A DNA stretch of 64,000 nt from Clostridia bacterium (GTDB taxonomy: Bacteria; Bacillota; Peptococcia; DRI-13; UBA5745). Where the stretch lies: assembly GCA_018434325.1 (NCBI GenBank), contig JAHDPO010000049.1, forward strand, positions 1-64,000, read 5' to 3'. Positions 16,565 through 25,109 of the stretch are shown here, in pieces. The translations under genes and the position numbers were made by a program. The notes beneath the pieces are model-generated. The model did not search any database. It was not told the DNA's origin and was given only the letters and a program-made list of their open reading frames with translations. Position 1 is the stretch's first letter, and each line of letters opens with the position of its first letter.

Positions 16565-18821
16565 TGTGTTTGGAACCTCCTTTCCGGAATCCTTTTTCTG
16601 AAAAAATTGCGCCCATCTGAGAAGCAAAAGCCTGGGACTTCTGCTGGGCTTCCTTCATCTGCAAGTCCTTGGCGTAATACACCCAAATGTTCCATAGCGG
16701 AATATCGCCTGCCACATCAGAGAGGACCGGCCGGGCCGCTTCTCTTGATTCCCGAACCAGGCGGTTATGCTCCTTGCCGCCCAATCCGCACATCTGATTG
16801 AAATACCACTGTGACAGATCGGGGGCGTTCATCATCGCCGGATGGGAACGGCTGATGACGATTTGAGCCGGTCGCTGGATTCTGCGGATTTCATCCGTGG
16901 TCAAAAGCTCCCTTGCCACAAGACTGATGCTGTGGGAGCTGGAGGGGTTGACATACCGCCCATGCTGACTGGAAAGCTGATAGGCGCTGGTGGTGTACTT
17001 GCCCAGCTTGTCACACACATCCTGCAAGGTTTCCTTATCATCCGCTTGCAGATAAATCCATGTCTGACAGTTGGATTTGACGATAGCCGCCGTTTCCTTA
17101 TCGTACTTTTGGGTAAGCTGTTCAAAGGATTGCAGGAACAGGTTAAACCGCACCCCGCGTCCGCCAGCCACCGTCAGCTTGTTGGTAAAGTCCGTGAGCT
17201 TGGTAAAGTTTCCAAACTCATCCAGCACAAAATTGACCCGGCGCATGAGCCTGCCGCCCCGCTGATCGGACTGGCGCACCAGCAACTCATAGAGCTGGGA
17301 AACCATCAGGCTGGCGATGGGATAATAGGTCGTCTTTTCGTCCGGCAGAATCATAAACAAAGCCTGCTTTTTCTGCCCAATCTCCGATATGTTGTAGTCG
17401 CTCTTATGGGTAACGGAATAGACTGAACGGCTGGTAAACAGGCGCAGGGTCGTCAGCGCCGAGGTATCAAAGCTGCCCTTGGTACGGCTTGGGGCGACCT
17501 CGGCAATGGACATAAGCGCCCGTGCAGGGTGGCTGCTGGGCAGCTTCTTCATGTACTCGCTCATAGGCGTCTTGCCGCCCACCGACTTGCTCATCTCTGC
17601 GATAAACCAGTACACGTTGGTGAGGTTCTGATACTCCGGCCGCTTTTTGTTGTCCACCACCACGCAGAGAATTGCCGCTGCTATGGTGGATTTTTCGCCG
17701 TTCTCCCAAATCTTCTCGTTGGAAACATCATCGCCCACGAGGGTATTGGTAATATCCCACGCATACATTTCCGCACGTTCCATATCTCCCTTATTGACCG
17801 CATCAATGACCGGCTGAAGGAGATTGTACCGGGTACTTTTTTCCGGGTTCTTAAAATCCAGACAGATAACCTCATAACCCAGCTTTTTTAAGAATACCGA
17901 TGTGTAATGGAACAGTTCGGCCTTGGGATCGCTGATAACAAGGCTTTCCCCGGCAAGTCCCAGCGTACAGATAGACTGGATGACAAGGCACCGTGTTTTC
18001 CCGGAACGGGTGGCGCCGATGGTCAGGGTATGGGTATCATCGGGAATGTAGTAAAGCCGTTCGGACGGCTCCCCAAGCTCTTTCGCTCGGATTTTCTCCG
18101 TACCCACCACAATGCCGCCCTCGTCAAACAGCTTGTAAGGGTCTGTCTTTTCTTTCTCCGGCTTATCCTGCGGGGCAACCGGAGAATCCTGCGGCTGTGT
18201 TTTGCTTAAATGCGCAGCCGCAAGGTCATAATCCACGGATTCAAAGTCCGCATCCTGTATCAATTCCTCCTTTTCTTCCTTTGGATTTATGGAATCGGGC
18301 GCTGCGGCGGGTTCGTCCTGTGCCACCGCACCTTGCCCGGTTTCCGCCTGTTCTGATTGCGTTGTTTCTTCTTTGTCCTTTTTCATAAACGGAAGATCAT
18401 CAAAGCCGGTATCCAGCAGCTTTCGGATGAGGGGATTCGCCGGATTGATGATCTGTGTTCCAAATACCTTGCGCTTTTCTTCCTCCCGCAGCCATCGGGC
18501 TGAGCCGTGCTGATACTGCCCTACCGGAGCTGGGGTAAAAATATCCTCGGCTACCCGCACAAGCTCGCTTTGGTAGGGGCGGTTGTTCTGTACCCAAAAC
18601 AGCACACAGCACAGGCACAGGAAACCCTCAAAGGATAGGAACAACAAAAGCTGCTGGCGCTGGGTAAACAGCCCTGCGATACAGTCCCATAACGGGAGTA
18701 AAGTCAGGGTGCGGACCCTGTGCGACAGCAGCCCATGCAAAGCCGCCGTAAAGAACAGGTTAAAAATTGTTCCAAGACCGATGATCATGGACCCTAAAAT
18801 GAGCTTTTCCTTTTTCTTCAT
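16536..18821 (-). CDS. virD4: VirD4/TraG coupling ATPase
   Basis: A 761-residue coupling protein that brings the relaxase-DNA complex to the secretion channel. Two membrane helices lie at about residues 7-30 and 55-78, followed by a Gln/Glu/Pro-rich stretch (about 130-220). Walker A is GATRSGKTR near 270, then VISDPKAELF; Walker B is VNFVLDEFGNF near 535; the end is a basic Gly/Lys tail. ATG at 18,821 overlaps the previous stop as ATGA, so translation is coupled. The long acidic spacer between the helices and the motor is unusual in length. Confidence 0.93.
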   Translation of the reverse strand: MKKKEKLILGSMIIGLGTIFNLFFTAALHGLLSHRVRTLTLLPLWDCIAGLFTQRQQLLLFLSFEGFLCLCCVLFWVQNNRPYQSELVRVAEDIFTPAPVGQYQHGSARWLREEEKRKVFGTQIINPANPLIRKLLDTGFDDLPFMKKDKEETTQSEQAETGQGAVAQDEPAAAPDSINPKEEKEELIQDADFESVDYDLAAAHLSKTQPQDSPVAPQDKPEKEKTDPYKLFDEGGIVVGTEKIRAKELGEPSERLYYIPDDTHTLTIGATRSGKTRCLVIQSICTLGLAGESLVISDPKAELFHYTSVFLKKLGYEVICLDFKNPEKSTRYNLLQPVIDAVNKGDMERAEMYAWDITNTLVGDDVSNEKIWENGEKSTIAAAILCVVVDNKKRPEYQNLTNVYWFIAEMSKSVGGKTPMSEYMKKLPSSHPARALMSIAEVAPSRTKGSFDTSALTTLRLFTSRSVYSVTHKSDYNISEIGQKKQALFMILPDEKTTYYPIASLMVSQLYELLVRQSDQRGGRLMRRVNFVLDEFGNFTKLTDFTNKLTVAGGRGVRFNLFLQSFEQLTQKYDKETAAIVKSNCQTWIYLQADDKETLQDVCDKLGKYTTSAYQLSSQHGRYVNPSSSHSISLVARELLTTDEIRRIQRPAQIVISRSHPAMMNAPDLSQWYFNQMCGLGGKEHNRLVRESREAARPVLSDVAGDIPLWNIWVYYAKDLQMKEAQQKSQAFASQMGAIFSEKGFRKGGSKHNESEDGTDD

Positions 18822-19501
18822 CGGCAAAAGTCCTTGTCCTGCTCTGCGGCTGGCTGGAGGGCAGCATCAAACTCTGGATAAGTCTGCCGGATGCAGTCCA
18901 TCGTTTCAGGCGTGGGAACGCCCCATACATCGCCGCGCCCAACCGCCATGCGATCCCCATCCGCAGGATGCGTCAGGTGAACGGTATCGCTGTGGATATA
19001 ATCCGGGCGGCAGCCGGGGCCATGGGTAACAGTCCATATCTGATTGCGGGGCGTCCGGTACTCCGGCTTTAGATGTTCATGCCGAAGAATCACAAACTTC
19101 CCCTTGTAGCTTTCCCGTCTGCTTTCAGGGAGACAGTCAACCGAGGTCAACAGCCTGTTCTCATCGGCGCTGACGGGATAGTAAGCCGGGTCATGGGGAT
19201 GGGTCACGAAAAATATCGGTATCTTATGCTCCATAGCAAATGCTACCTCGCCTTGCATCCCTTGACTGAATGTGGTTCCCATGACCCACAGCTCATCGGA
19301 CTTTTCCAGCAGGGCAAGGCCAAGCAGCAACCCCGTTTCACGCTGTTCGGGAATGGTATCATTGCACCATTGGCTGAAAATGATATGCGGGGCAAGAGGA
19401 AGTACCCCTTGCGCCCCGGCAAGGCGGCAATATTCCACAGCATTATTAATATTGGTGTTGTAGTCCCCACGCAGGGGACTGGCGATATACACCATTTTCA
19501 A
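18818..19501 (-). CDS. DUF4406-like nucleoside-transferase-fold protein
   Basis: A 227-residue protein whose N-terminal 115 residues match the DUF4406/DUF7768 group, relatives of nucleoside 2-deoxyribosyltransferases: VYIASPLRGDYNTNINNAVEYC at the start, then PLAPHIIFSQWCND and DELWVMGTTFSQGMQGE. The C-terminal half (FVILRHEHLKPEYRTP onward) is a separate domain of unknown role. TTG at 19,501 is preferred, six bases after GGGAGGTG; an in-frame ATG lies six bases on. Its stop overlaps virD4 (ATGA). It may act on nucleotides; activity is not shown. Confidence 0.75.
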   Translation of the reverse strand: MKMVYIASPLRGDYNTNINNAVEYCRLAGAQGVLPLAPHIIFSQWCNDTIPEQRETGLLLGLALLEKSDELWVMGTTFSQGMQGEVAFAMEHKIPIFFVTHPHDPAYYPVSADENRLLTSVDCLPESRRESYKGKFVILRHEHLKPEYRTPRNQIWTVTHGPGCRPDYIHSDTVHLTHPADGDRMAVGRGDVWGVPTPETMDCIRQTYPEFDAALQPAAEQDKDFCR

Positions 19502-19519
19502 GTTCTTCACCTCCCGAAA

Positions 19520-19565
19520 AAACAAAAAATGCCCTCCTGCACCATCAAAGACGGTGCAGGAGGGC
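19520..19565 (-). terminator. Strong intrinsic terminator
   Basis: A perfect 13-base-pair stem (19,531-19,543 with 19,553-19,565) is followed on the minus strand by ATTTTTTGTTTTTTC. It separates the 278-residue gene from the DUF4406-virD4 group, so the transfer genes past this point probably have a further promoter or rely on antitermination. Confidence 0.9.
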
Positions 19566-19593
19566 GGTCGTTGTTCTATTAAGTTTTCAATGA

Positions 19594-20430
19594 TTAAGGC
19601 TCATAGCCGAAGTCCTCGGCTTCTTCCCCCTGATTATGGGGTTCTTTTGCAGTATCTTCCTTGAAGTCAATGTATTCCGGCTCATTGGCAGACCGGTCAA
19701 GCTGCTTTTGCAGAAACAAGCTGACAGGGGCGTTTACAGGCGGGATTTTCGCTTCCTCCTCCATCAGTTCGTTGTAGTACAAAACGTAGGTTTTGAAGTT
19801 GGTGTTCAGCGTAGACAGCAGGCTGTCCTCGGAAACAATCAGGTCATTCACTTCATCGAAAAGCTGGCTCAGTTCATAAAGTGGAATTGCAGCGGTGTTC
19901 AGATCGTACAGCAGATACTCGTCCTGCCGCTTGCCAAAGGCTACGGCTACATCAGACATAAAGTTATCCGCGACAGCCTCATGGACAGCAAAGAAATCCT
20001 GTCCGCCCGACTGTACGAAATAGACACCGTTTCTCACTTCAACAGGTGCTTTGCTGTCTTTGCCTTGCTGGGCAGGCGGGGCGCACTCGCCAAAGTAATC
20101 AGTCAGGCTCAGCTTGCCATCACGCCTGATTTCCTCCATCATTTCCATCGCCTTGGCTTCCATGCGCTTGCAGGCCGTCACACGCCGCTGGAGCATTTCA
20201 TACATGGGAATATCCTTGGTGTCCTCGCCGTAGCAGAGCCAATCCCCGTCCCGCTCTGCCATGGAAATGGCTTTGTCCGACAAAATCTCCTTTGCCTTTT
20301 CTTTCGGAACCATAATACCCTCACGCTCAAGGCCGGTTTCATTGGTTGCCATGATGAGATAAATATTCAGGGCGACTTCAAGGGCGGTATTGATATTGCC
20401 CCAAATCGACTCCCCACTTGGATGGTTCAT
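19594..20430 (-). CDS. Hypothetical ICE protein, first gene of a leftward unit
   Basis: A 278-residue soluble protein. The N-terminal region (SIWGNINTALEVALNIYLIM) is hydrophobic-amphipathic but not a convincing signal. Residues 45-105 are a charged helical region (PKEKAKEILSDKA and onward); the C-terminal half (VRNGVYFVQSGGQDFFAVHEAV) repeats a pattern seen in several ICE hypothetical proteins. It starts 37 bases after a strong promoter and ends before a strong terminator, so it may be a single-gene transcript facing the XRE regulator. I do not recognise a named family. Possible regulator or transfer accessory protein. Confidence 0.75.
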   Translation of the reverse strand: MNHPSGESIWGNINTALEVALNIYLIMATNETGLEREGIMVPKEKAKEILSDKAISMAERDGDWLCYGEDTKDIPMYEMLQRRVTACKRMEAKAMEMMEEIRRDGKLSLTDYFGECAPPAQQGKDSKAPVEVRNGVYFVQSGGQDFFAVHEAVADNFMSDVAVAFGKRQDEYLLYDLNTAAIPLYELSQLFDEVNDLIVSEDSLLSTLNTNFKTYVLYYNELMEEEAKIPPVNAPVSLFLQKQLDRSANEPEYIDFKEDTAKEPHNQGEEAEDFGYEP

Positions 20431-20473
20431 AAAATCACTCTCCTATCTGAATGGGTTACGCAGTTACTCTTAC

Positions 20474-20502
20474 ATAATACAACTATATATCCGTACTATC
20501 AA
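20474..20502 (-). promoter_or_regulatory. Sigma-A type promoter for the 19,594-20,430 gene
   Basis: On the minus strand TTGATA and TATTAT are separated by exactly 17 bases. The predicted start of transcription near 20,467 leaves a leader of about 37 bases that contains the AGGAGAG ribosome site. This is the best-formed promoter in the ICE part of the window. Confidence 0.8.
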
Positions 20503-20514
20503 CAAATATCGTTG
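20500..20514. promoter_or_regulatory. Candidate operator for the XRE regulator
   Basis: The 15-base sequence CAACAAATATCGTTG is a near-perfect palindrome (CAAC with GTTG ends). It overlaps the -35 box of the leftward promoter and lies between the divergent genes, where an XRE repressor would bind. A related half-site, ACAACTATAT, lies at 20,479-20,488. Confidence 0.45.
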
Positions 20515-20575
20515 TCTTATCTTTTATTGTGTTATCCACCATAATAAAAGAAGTACAGAATATGGGAGGATGACG

Positions 20576-20884
20576 ATGGACTTACCACAAAAATTTAAGC
20601 AGCTCCGAACGCAAAGGGGCATTAGCGTCTACAAGCTGTCAAAGGACACGGACATATCGCAAAATTATATCCGTAAAATTGAGAAAGGCGACAGCCAGCC
20701 GTCCGTGCTTGTTCTTGAAAAATTGCTTGCTCGTCTTGGCACAACACTTGCCGAGTTCTTCAATGAAGGCGCCGATGTGCTGTACCCCACGGCTTACGAA
20801 CGGGAGCTGGTGGAAAGCGCCCGGTTGCTGAATCAGGAAAAAGCGGATGCGCTTCTCCATGTTGCAAAGCTGATGGCAAAGTAA
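20576..20884 (+). CDS. XRE-family transcriptional regulator
   Basis: A 102-residue protein with an N-terminal Cro/CI helix-turn-helix (residues 5-60): FKQLRTQRGISVYKLSKDTD, then SQNYIRKIEKGDSQPSV. The C-terminal 40 residues are a short helical dimerisation-like tail. ATG at 20,576 is chosen because GGGAGG lies just upstream at a proper distance; the longer open frame has no ribosome site. It is the only rightward gene in the ICE part and faces a strong leftward promoter, the classic arrangement for a repressor that controls itself and the transfer genes. Confidence 0.9.
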   Translation: MDLPQKFKQLRTQRGISVYKLSKDTDISQNYIRKIEKGDSQPSVLVLEKLLARLGTTLAEFFNEGADVLYPTAYERELVESARLLNQEKADALLHVAKLMAK

Positions 20885-20915
20885 GTGGCTGCCCTAACAA
20901 GGCAGCTACTTTTAT
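20883..20915 (+). terminator. Terminator after the XRE gene
   Basis: An 11-base stem with one wobble (20,883-20,893 with 20,901-20,911) and a seven-base loop is followed by TTTTATT. It also lies at the end of the convergent gene at 20,912 and may act in both directions. Confidence 0.75.
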
Positions 20916-21595
20916 TCCCGTTCGATTCCTGGCTCCATGCTGCCAAAGAGCCAGGAGAAGTCCAGTGCCTTTTCCCTTTTTTGCAGCTCCGGCATAATGT
21001 CCTCGATTTTATCCACCAGCCGTTCCACGGAGTTGAGATCATCCTGCGTCATGTCGTTGTCAATGGTGCGCATTTTGACCAGCCCTGCATAGATGACCTT
21101 CAAATCGGTTTCAGAGAACAGCCGCTTTTCATCAATTAGGCCGCTTCTGGTGGCAAAACTCTCAAAGGCGTCCTCTTTGTTGTAGAAATACTGGCGCTGG
21201 ATGGGGTTTTTCTTTTCATCACAGCGGTAGGTGGAAAGCACATACTCAAACAGGGGGTGATGCTTGCAGGCCAGCACCACGCCGTTATGCTCATTGATTT
21301 TATACAGGTTGTTGGGCAGCTTCACGGCGGTTTCCTCGTCAAAAGGCTTATCCGCACAGATCCCGCAAGCCACCGCTGTGGACTTGGCAAGGGTCTGTAT
21401 CCTGTCCATGAGCTTATCCTGCACCTCCACAAAGGGGTTTTTCATCACCATGTCATTCTTGGTGAAAAAGGCGATCAGTTTATCTCTGTGGTAAATGTCC
21501 GCCACATAGTCCGGCGAAGTGGACGGCTGCACGGTAAACCCCTTCTTTTGCAGGGTTTCAAAATAACTTTGGTAAAACTCGGTTTTGGTTTTCAT
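20912..21595 (-). CDS. Hypothetical ICE protein, paralogue of the next two
   Basis: A 227-residue soluble protein. It starts MKTKTEFYQSYFETLQKKGF, closely like its neighbour at 21,607, and its C-terminal part (DAFESFATRSGL to EDIMPELQ) shares the pattern RSGL, acidic Phe-Ser-x-x-Asp/Glu, two basic positions and a final Glu-x-x-Pro with the genes at 21,607 and 33,287. ATG start with AAGGAG. The family is ICE-encoded and of unknown function. The shared tail suggests one fold used by several proteins in this element. Confidence 0.75.
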   Translation of the reverse strand: MKTKTEFYQSYFETLQKKGFTVQPSTSPDYVADIYHRDKLIAFFTKNDMVMKNPFVEVQDKLMDRIQTLAKSTAVACGICADKPFDEETAVKLPNNLYKINEHNGVVLACKHHPLFEYVLSTYRCDEKKNPIQRQYFYNKEDAFESFATRSGLIDEKRLFSETDLKVIYAGLVKMRTIDNDMTQDDLNSVERLVDKIEDIMPELQKREKALDFSWLFGSMEPGIERE

Positions 21596-21606
21596 TGGCG
21601 TTCTCC

Positions 21607-22278
21607 TTACATTTCATTCTGAAAGTAGTGGCGGGGGGAAAGGTCAGGCTGCCCGGGCAGGCTTTCTTCAATCCTTGCCATCAATTCACGGATACGGTCT
21701 TCCTGTCCGCTGTCCATCTCATTATCCAGCATGACGCACCTCGCACAGCAGGATACCAGTACCCGGAGTTCTTCGTGAGAAAAGGAAAGCGGAGCCGGTA
21801 TCTTTAAGCCGCTGCGCTCCAAAAAATCATCCTGTGCCAACACCGGGTCATAAAAGAAATGTTCCCGGTAAAAGCGTTTTGTGTTGTGCTTCGGCATAGC
21901 TTTCTGACAGGTGACAAACTCATATCCAAACAGCGTAGTGCGGCGGCAAAGGAGCACCACCCCGGCACTTTCAAACACCTTGATGTAAGAGCCGCCTGTC
22001 AGCAGGACCGTTTCCGTCCGTTCCATGTCTGCAAATGGCGGCTGCATACAGCAGGATAGACCGGCGCGTGTTTCTTCAGCCGCCTGCTCCAAAGCCCTGA
22101 CCTTTTCGCCGCCGTAGGTTTCAAAAACAAGCTCCCCATCCTGTGTAACCACACAGAACAGGGAGCTTTCGTTGTAGACCTCGGCGGCTATATCACTTTC
22201 CATAATGCTTTCCACACGGAAACCCGTTCGGGTCAGCCGTGTAAAAAATTCTTCAAAAAACTCTTTTCTTGTTTTCAA
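21607..22278 (-). CDS. Hypothetical ICE protein, paralogue
   Basis: A 223-residue soluble protein, TTG start behind GGGAGG. N-terminal KTRKEFFEEFFTRLTRTGF mirrors the gene at 20,912, and the C-terminal segment (DDFLERSGL, then LSFSHEELRVLV and IEESLPGQP) is the same domain. The middle differs and is richer in Cys (LSCCMQPPF, LVSCCARCV). It sits between the relaxase and its paralogue with 11-base gaps. Two adjacent copies with divergent middles point to tandem duplication followed by divergence. Function unknown. Confidence 0.75.
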   Translation of the reverse strand: MKTRKEFFEEFFTRLTRTGFRVESIMESDIAAEVYNESSLFCVVTQDGELVFETYGGEKVRALEQAAEETRAGLSCCMQPPFADMERTETVLLTGGSYIKVFESAGVVLLCRRTTLFGYEFVTCQKAMPKHNTKRFYREHFFYDPVLAQDDFLERSGLKIPAPLSFSHEELRVLVSCCARCVMLDNEMDSGQEDRIRELMARIEESLPGQPDLSPRHYFQNEM

Positions 22279-22298
22279 TCCACATTCCTCCCTGATGT

Positions 22299-23526
22299 TT
22301 AATGTTCATAGCCTTTATCCTGCAATTTCAAAAACAGCTCCTTTTTAGCGTCCTTTGACAGCTCCCGGCCGTTTTTCTTCTCCCAATCATCAAATCGGCT
22401 GTCATTGTCACGGGTCAGACTGGAAAGCATATCCAGCGCCTCCATTAGCATCTGCTCTGCAAAATAGGAACGGCGGGCGCTTTTGTATTCCTCGGACTTT
22501 ATTTCATAGTCCAGCCGGTTCAGGGTCTTTACCATGCCCAGCACTCGGTTTGCAATGATTTTGTCCGCTTCCCCGGAAAATCGGTTTCGCTGGCTATTAA
22601 GGTATTCATCACTGCCGCCGTAGAGCAGAACCATCTTCATTTTGCTGTCTATGTAGCTTTCTTTCTGCTCCCTAAGTGCTGGAACATTTTCAAGAAGATA
22701 CTCCACCAGTTCATCCACCTTGGCTTTCATATCTGGAGTCAAAAGCTGATAGGCAATGCGGCCGGTGGGCGGAAGTTCGGATTTAAGGCGGAATACACGG
22801 TCGGCAGTTTCATTCAGTACCGCATCGTCAAAATCAAAGCTGCCGGACAACTCGTTTTCCTCGTCATAGTCGGCACGGAGCCGCTTATACTGATCCTTGC
22901 CCATCCGTCGCAAATGCTGTTCAAACTCGTCCACCAGTTCATTGCTGATACTGCGGAGTTCAGCGGCAGACTTGGTTTTCTGCTCTCCGTAGGCACGGAT
23001 GCGCTCCGCAAAGGTATCCTTAATGAGCTGCTTTCTGATAGCATTAGGAACGGCAGGCGGGGTAAAGGGATTTTTGACCCGTGACGAGGTATCCCAAAAC
23101 ACCACATGGATATGAGGATGGTGCCTTTCTTTATGGAGCGCACAAGCCCATTGTAAATGCTCCCGCCGAATATTGTTTTTTTCGGCAATGGTCATAATGT
23201 GGTTTTCAATATACCTTTGCCATGCCTTTTGGTCGGTCAGGTTCAGTTCAGCAGCCGTTTCCTCGTCAAAAGAAATCACGCTGCGGTACATGGTGATATG
23301 CTTTTTGGAATTGGCATAAACCAGCCTTGCCACATCACGCCAGTCCTCAAACTCGGTAACGGGACCAGGGGAGAGCTTCCCAAACAGGCCATGGTTCATG
23401 CCCTCATTTTTGGCAACCCTCGGACGGGTGGCAATGTAGCGCACATGGGCATAATTCTTGCCAGCGGTGCTTTTATAATTGGGATTTTTGAATCTCTGCT
23501 TATAGACTAAAAGGGAGATTGCCCAT
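22299..23526 (-). CDS. MobP-type relaxase, apparent N-terminal frameshift
   Basis: The relaxase nicks oriT and leads the DNA strand into the recipient. The metal-binding His cluster is in HKERHHPHIHVVFWD at about residue 140, and RYIATRPRVAKNEGMNHGLFG is the usual start region. In the same frame the sequence upstream reads VYKQRFKNPNYKSTAGKNY, which looks like true relaxase N-terminus, but no start codon precedes it. The ATG at 23,526 is out of frame; deleting one T from the run at 23,509-23,512 would join them. Without that, translation may begin at GTG 23,444 and lose about 25 residues. The C-terminal half is helical and basic. Confidence 0.75.
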
Positions 23527-23535
23527 CACCTCCCG

Positions 23536-24057
23536 TCAGCGTTCCCATTCATCCTCATCGGATTCCAACATCCGATTTACCTCTCTGATATTGCGATCGT
23601 CCTCCGCGGCCTCCGCTTCGCATACAGTGCGGTAATTCTCCATTGTGGAGTGATACCGCCTGCTTTCCTCCAAAATAAATTTCATGCCCCCTGCGGTGCT
23701 GGGCGGCAGAGTTTCATAGGGCTTATAAAACGCATAACGGTTAAAACCGGCTTGCGGATCAGGTTCGAGCATATCCAAAAATTCCTCATACCCAAAGGGG
23801 CAGACACGGTTCACCTCCTGACAGGCAAGGTTCACGCCGGAGAGCGTGTCGCTGTCCCGAAGGTTGGTAAGAATGAATGCTCCAATCGGTTCACTGGCTG
23901 CCAGCTTTACCTCAACCTGTTGCGTACCATGGGCTAAAATCTCCGAAGCCGGGGAACGGATGCCGATACTGCCCAAATGCTCCGCCAGCTCATAAGCTCC
24001 GCAGGGCAGCTCCACCACCAGCGTACCGCCCTGATAACGGATAACTCCTGTAATCAT
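23536..24057 (-). CDS. Hypothetical ICE protein upstream of the relaxase
   Basis: A 173-residue acidic protein beginning MITGVIRYQGGTLVVELPCG. The first 90 residues contain LAEHLGSIGIRSP and a VEVKLAASEPIGAFI stretch that recall small ArdA-like antirestriction or DNA-mimic proteins, which are also acidic, but I cannot confirm it. The C-terminal 45 residues are charged and helical (AEAAEDDRNIREVNRM). It ends nine bases before the relaxase ATG and overlaps no gene, so it is part of the relaxation operon. Confidence 0.7.
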   Translation of the reverse strand: MITGVIRYQGGTLVVELPCGAYELAEHLGSIGIRSPASEILAHGTQQVEVKLAASEPIGAFILTNLRDSDTLSGVNLACQEVNRVCPFGYEEFLDMLEPDPQAGFNRYAFYKPYETLPPSTAGGMKFILEESRRYHSTMENYRTVCEAEAAEDDRNIREVNRMLESDEDEWER

Positions 24058-24069
24058 AATAAATTCACC

Positions 24070-24564
24070 TTACCTTTCCGGCTCTGTGGCCTCGTCCTGC
24101 ACCGTGTCAGCAATCATAGCTTTTTGAAGTTGCTCAAATCTCTGCTGGATACGCCTGCTTTGCTGATAATGGCTGGCATCCAGTTTGATTCCGGGTTGCT
24201 CGTCCTGTCCCTGCTCCAAAACGACTTGAACCTCTCCTGTGGCAATATAGAAAGAATTGCACACAATTTCCAAGTAGGGATAACCCAGCCGTGAAATCTC
24301 AAAGGGAGTAGCTTTGCAAGCACTGTTATAGGAAAACAGGTTATGGGCAATGTCAACAACAAAGCGTGTGCGTTCGTCAAAGTCACGGGTTGCCCGTTTT
24401 ATGCCGGTGAAGCCGATGCCGTCCACATTCACAAATCTGCGGGCGGTTTCGTAAAGTTCCGGGTCATAGGACAGCAGATAAAAAGCCGCATGATAAGCAG
24501 GGTCGAGGTTGTCAGCCCGCTTTGTCAATGCAGCAAGTTCTTTGTATCGGTTTGCCTGTGTCAT
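24070..24564 (-). CDS. Hypothetical ICE protein (DUF6075-like)
   Basis: A 164-residue soluble protein. The opening (NRYKELAALTKRADNLDPAY) followed by HAAFYLLSYDPELYETARRF matches small proteins that accompany ICE relaxases and that I recall as DUF6075. A helical Arg/Gln-rich C-terminus (SRRIQQRFEQLQKAM) follows. ATG at 24,564 is chosen; GAGGG lies nine bases upstream, and the longer frame from a GTG has no ribosome site. It lies between the ribbon-helix-helix gene and the relaxase. Role unknown, perhaps in the relaxosome. Confidence 0.65.
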   Translation of the reverse strand: MTQANRYKELAALTKRADNLDPAYHAAFYLLSYDPELYETARRFVNVDGIGFTGIKRATRDFDERTRFVVDIAHNLFSYNSACKATPFEISRLGYPYLEIVCNSFYIATGEVQVVLEQGQDEQPGIKLDASHYQQSRRIQQRFEQLQKAMIADTVQDEATEPER

Positions 24565-24585
24565 AGTATTTTCCCTCACTCTCTG

Positions 24586-25056
24586 TTACAGCTTATCCGC
24601 AAGGCGGCGCAGATTGTCAGTATCCTGCAAAAAGCTGTTGATTTGAAAATCCTTTTTCTGCATATAGTCAACTCCCAGCGTGACGGCCTCATTCAGCATT
24701 TGGTCAAACTGATCCTCCGTACCCTCATGGGCAACATTCATTAAAACTTTGATGAGCAGGAAAAAGGCAGCGGCGTCCACCTTGCCGGACTTCATGTGCA
24801 TTTTGGCAATGCGGTTTGTCTGCTGCTCCACAACAGCCTTGATGTCCTCAAGATGGTAAACCGCCATCAATTCCTGCCGGACAATCCGTGCGATGAAATC
24901 AATGTCCTGACTGTATCCCTCAATGGACAGTCCTTTTTCGACATACTGGCGAACCAGCTCCGAGGTGGTCGTGTTGTTTTTCGCGGCAAGGGTATCCAAC
25001 GCCTTTAAGGTTTCAGGTGAAAAATTGATAGACCGTTTCACGCTTTTTTCAGGCAT
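24586..25056 (-). CDS. Ribbon-helix-helix relaxosome-type protein
   Basis: A 156-residue protein with an N-terminal ribbon-helix-helix DNA-binding segment: VKRSINFSPETLKALDTLAA followed by KNNTTTSELVRQYVEKGL. The C-terminal 100 residues are all-helical. It starts 30 to 60 bases from the inverted-repeat array that I propose as oriT and is followed by the relaxase region. Accessory proteins of this fold bind oriT and guide the relaxase (MobC/TraY-like role), which is the likely job here. It could also repress its own operon. Confidence 0.8.
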   Translation of the reverse strand: MPEKSVKRSINFSPETLKALDTLAAKNNTTTSELVRQYVEKGLSIEGYSQDIDFIARIVRQELMAVYHLEDIKAVVEQQTNRIAKMHMKSGKVDAAAFFLLIKVLMNVAHEGTEDQFDQMLNEAVTLGVDYMQKKDFQINSFLQDTDNLRRLADKL

Positions 25057-25109
25057 AGCAGCCTCCTTTCCTCGGTGTTCCGTTTAGAACACCTCTATAT
25101 GATGGGGAA

